From assembly GCA_965224065.1 (NCBI GenBank), contig CBDCYF010000005.1, positions 1,922,001 through 1,986,000 on the forward strand: 64,000 nucleotides of DNA, given 5' to 3'. Shown piece after piece: positions 63,572 through 64,000 of the stretch. The notes under the pieces were generated by a model, which saw only the letters and a list, made by a program, of their open reading frames with translations, searched no databases and was not told the origin of the DNA. This stretch comes from JAOTZA01 sp965224065 (GTDB taxonomy: Bacteria; Acidobacteriota; Thermoanaerobaculia; Multivoradales; JAHEKO01). Every line of letters starts with the position of its first letter. Within the stretch, counting starts at the first letter, position 1. The translations under genes were made by a program, and so were the position numbers.

Positions 63572-64000
63572 GTGGCCGAGAATTCGAGCGTAATGCTGGA
63601 CCTGCTCGAGGGCGGGATTCGGCGCCTCAAGATCGATTTCGACCGCTTCTTCAACGGCGCCCTCCCACTGCCGCCGGAAGACCAGCGCAAGGAGGTCAAA
63701 CGAATGCTGCGGGAAGCGCGCTCGCGCCGGCTCCCGACGTTTGCCGAGCGGTTTCATCTCAACACTCTCGAGGCCCGGTTCAACACCCTCAACGAGCTTT
63801 TCAACCGTAGGCTCCGCGAACTCGAGACGATTGGCACCGCACCGAGCGCCAAAACCGGAGCGGCGCCCGTGTTTCCCGCCGCCGGTCTGGTGGTCGGCAC
63901 GAGCCCGGATCTCTCGGCCGTGACCGCGATCTACAACGAGCTCTACACATCCGGCGGCCGGCAGGCCAAGACCGATTTCGACAGCTTTCACAGTTATCTG
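63572..64000 (+). CDS. Conserved hypothetical protein, N-terminal part (runs off right edge)
   Basis: An open frame of at least 143 codons, continuing beyond the window. The translation begins VAENSSVMLDLLEGG and contains IRRLKIDFDRFFNGALPLPPE, KRMLREARSR and FHLNTLEARFNTLNELFNRRLRELE. It is charged and helical with a 'sequence spacing, F..FFNG..P.PP' look that I recall from uncharacterised myxobacterial/acidobacterial proteins. I do not assign a function. GTG 63572 has AGGGGAT upstream; an in-frame ATG at 63548 would start 3 bp from the divergent selA start. Confidence 0.65.
   Translation, partial: MAENSSVMLDLLEGGIRRLKIDFDRFFNGALPLPPEDQRKEVKRMLREARSRRLPTFAERFHLNTLEARFNTLNELFNRRLRELETIGTAPSAKTGAAPVFPAAGLVVGTSPDLSAVTAIYNELYTSGGRQAKTDFDSFHSYL

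Overview
The window reads as a continuous stretch of a high-GC chromosome from a diderm (LPS-bearing) bacterium. It carries lipid A/inner-core LPS genes (waaA, lpxK, waaF), a meso-diaminopimelate-type murE, a secretin-based secretion system and a sigma-54 regulator. Gene content and style would suit an Acidobacteriota (Thermoanaerobaculia/Holophagae-like) or a deltaproteobacterial/Myxococcota-like genome. The lineage is inference; no rRNA is present. Genes are tightly packed with many ATGA/GTGA/TTGA overlaps. No prophage, IS transposase or CRISPR array was seen.

Region 1 (1-22493) is mostly on the minus strand. It holds a division and cell-wall (dcw) cluster, read mraZ-rsmH-ftsL-ftsI-murE-murF-mraY-murD-ftsW-murG-murC-ftsQ-ftsA, with ftsA running off the window. 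Five TGG repeats at exact 10-bp spacing precede mraZ and look like its operator. Upstream on the same strand lie mfd and two parvulin-type foldases. Next come a divergent CPA2-type antiporter and an eno-ftsB pair.

Region 2 (22494-26177) has a gene-free, structured 0.7-kb stretch, an initiator tRNA with promoter and terminator, yqgE, a small four-helix membrane protein, nth, an SDR gene, and two copies of a MITE-like palindromic repeat.

Region 3 (26178-38505, minus strand) looks like one long operon. It starts with an ECF sigma factor and a zinc-finger anti-sigma factor, then a small secretin-N-domain-like protein, GspF, GspE, PilM, PilN, PilO, a PilP/GspC-like protein, a lipoprotein secretin with a C-terminal cohesin-like domain, three pseudopilins, and dut. 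This is a hybrid type II secretion/type IV pilus machine.

Region 4 (38613-46850) holds waaA-lpxK-(lpxL-like)-waaF on the plus strand, a split biotin carboxylase/BCCP pair on the minus strand, a decaprenyl-phosphate phosphoribosyltransferase-like UbiA protein, and a convergent DegT/DnrJ aminotransferase.

Region 5 (46941-64000) holds an M20 peptidase and then a pilin gene with a near-consensus sigma-54 promoter and a strong terminator. It is followed by prepilin peptidase, an NtrB/PilS-like kinase, a membrane spermidine-synthase-like fusion, a GT39-like and a TMTC-like membrane glycosyltransferase. Convergent to these are selA, an NtrC/PilR-like regulator, and two membrane alkaline-phosphatase-superfamily (sulfatase-like) proteins. 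A plausible reading is a two-component, sigma-54-controlled pilin or surface-modification island. The best leads for something new are the sigma/anti-sigma-headed hybrid secretion operon with its secretin-cohesin fusion, and this pilin/glycosyltransferase/phosphotransferase-like island.
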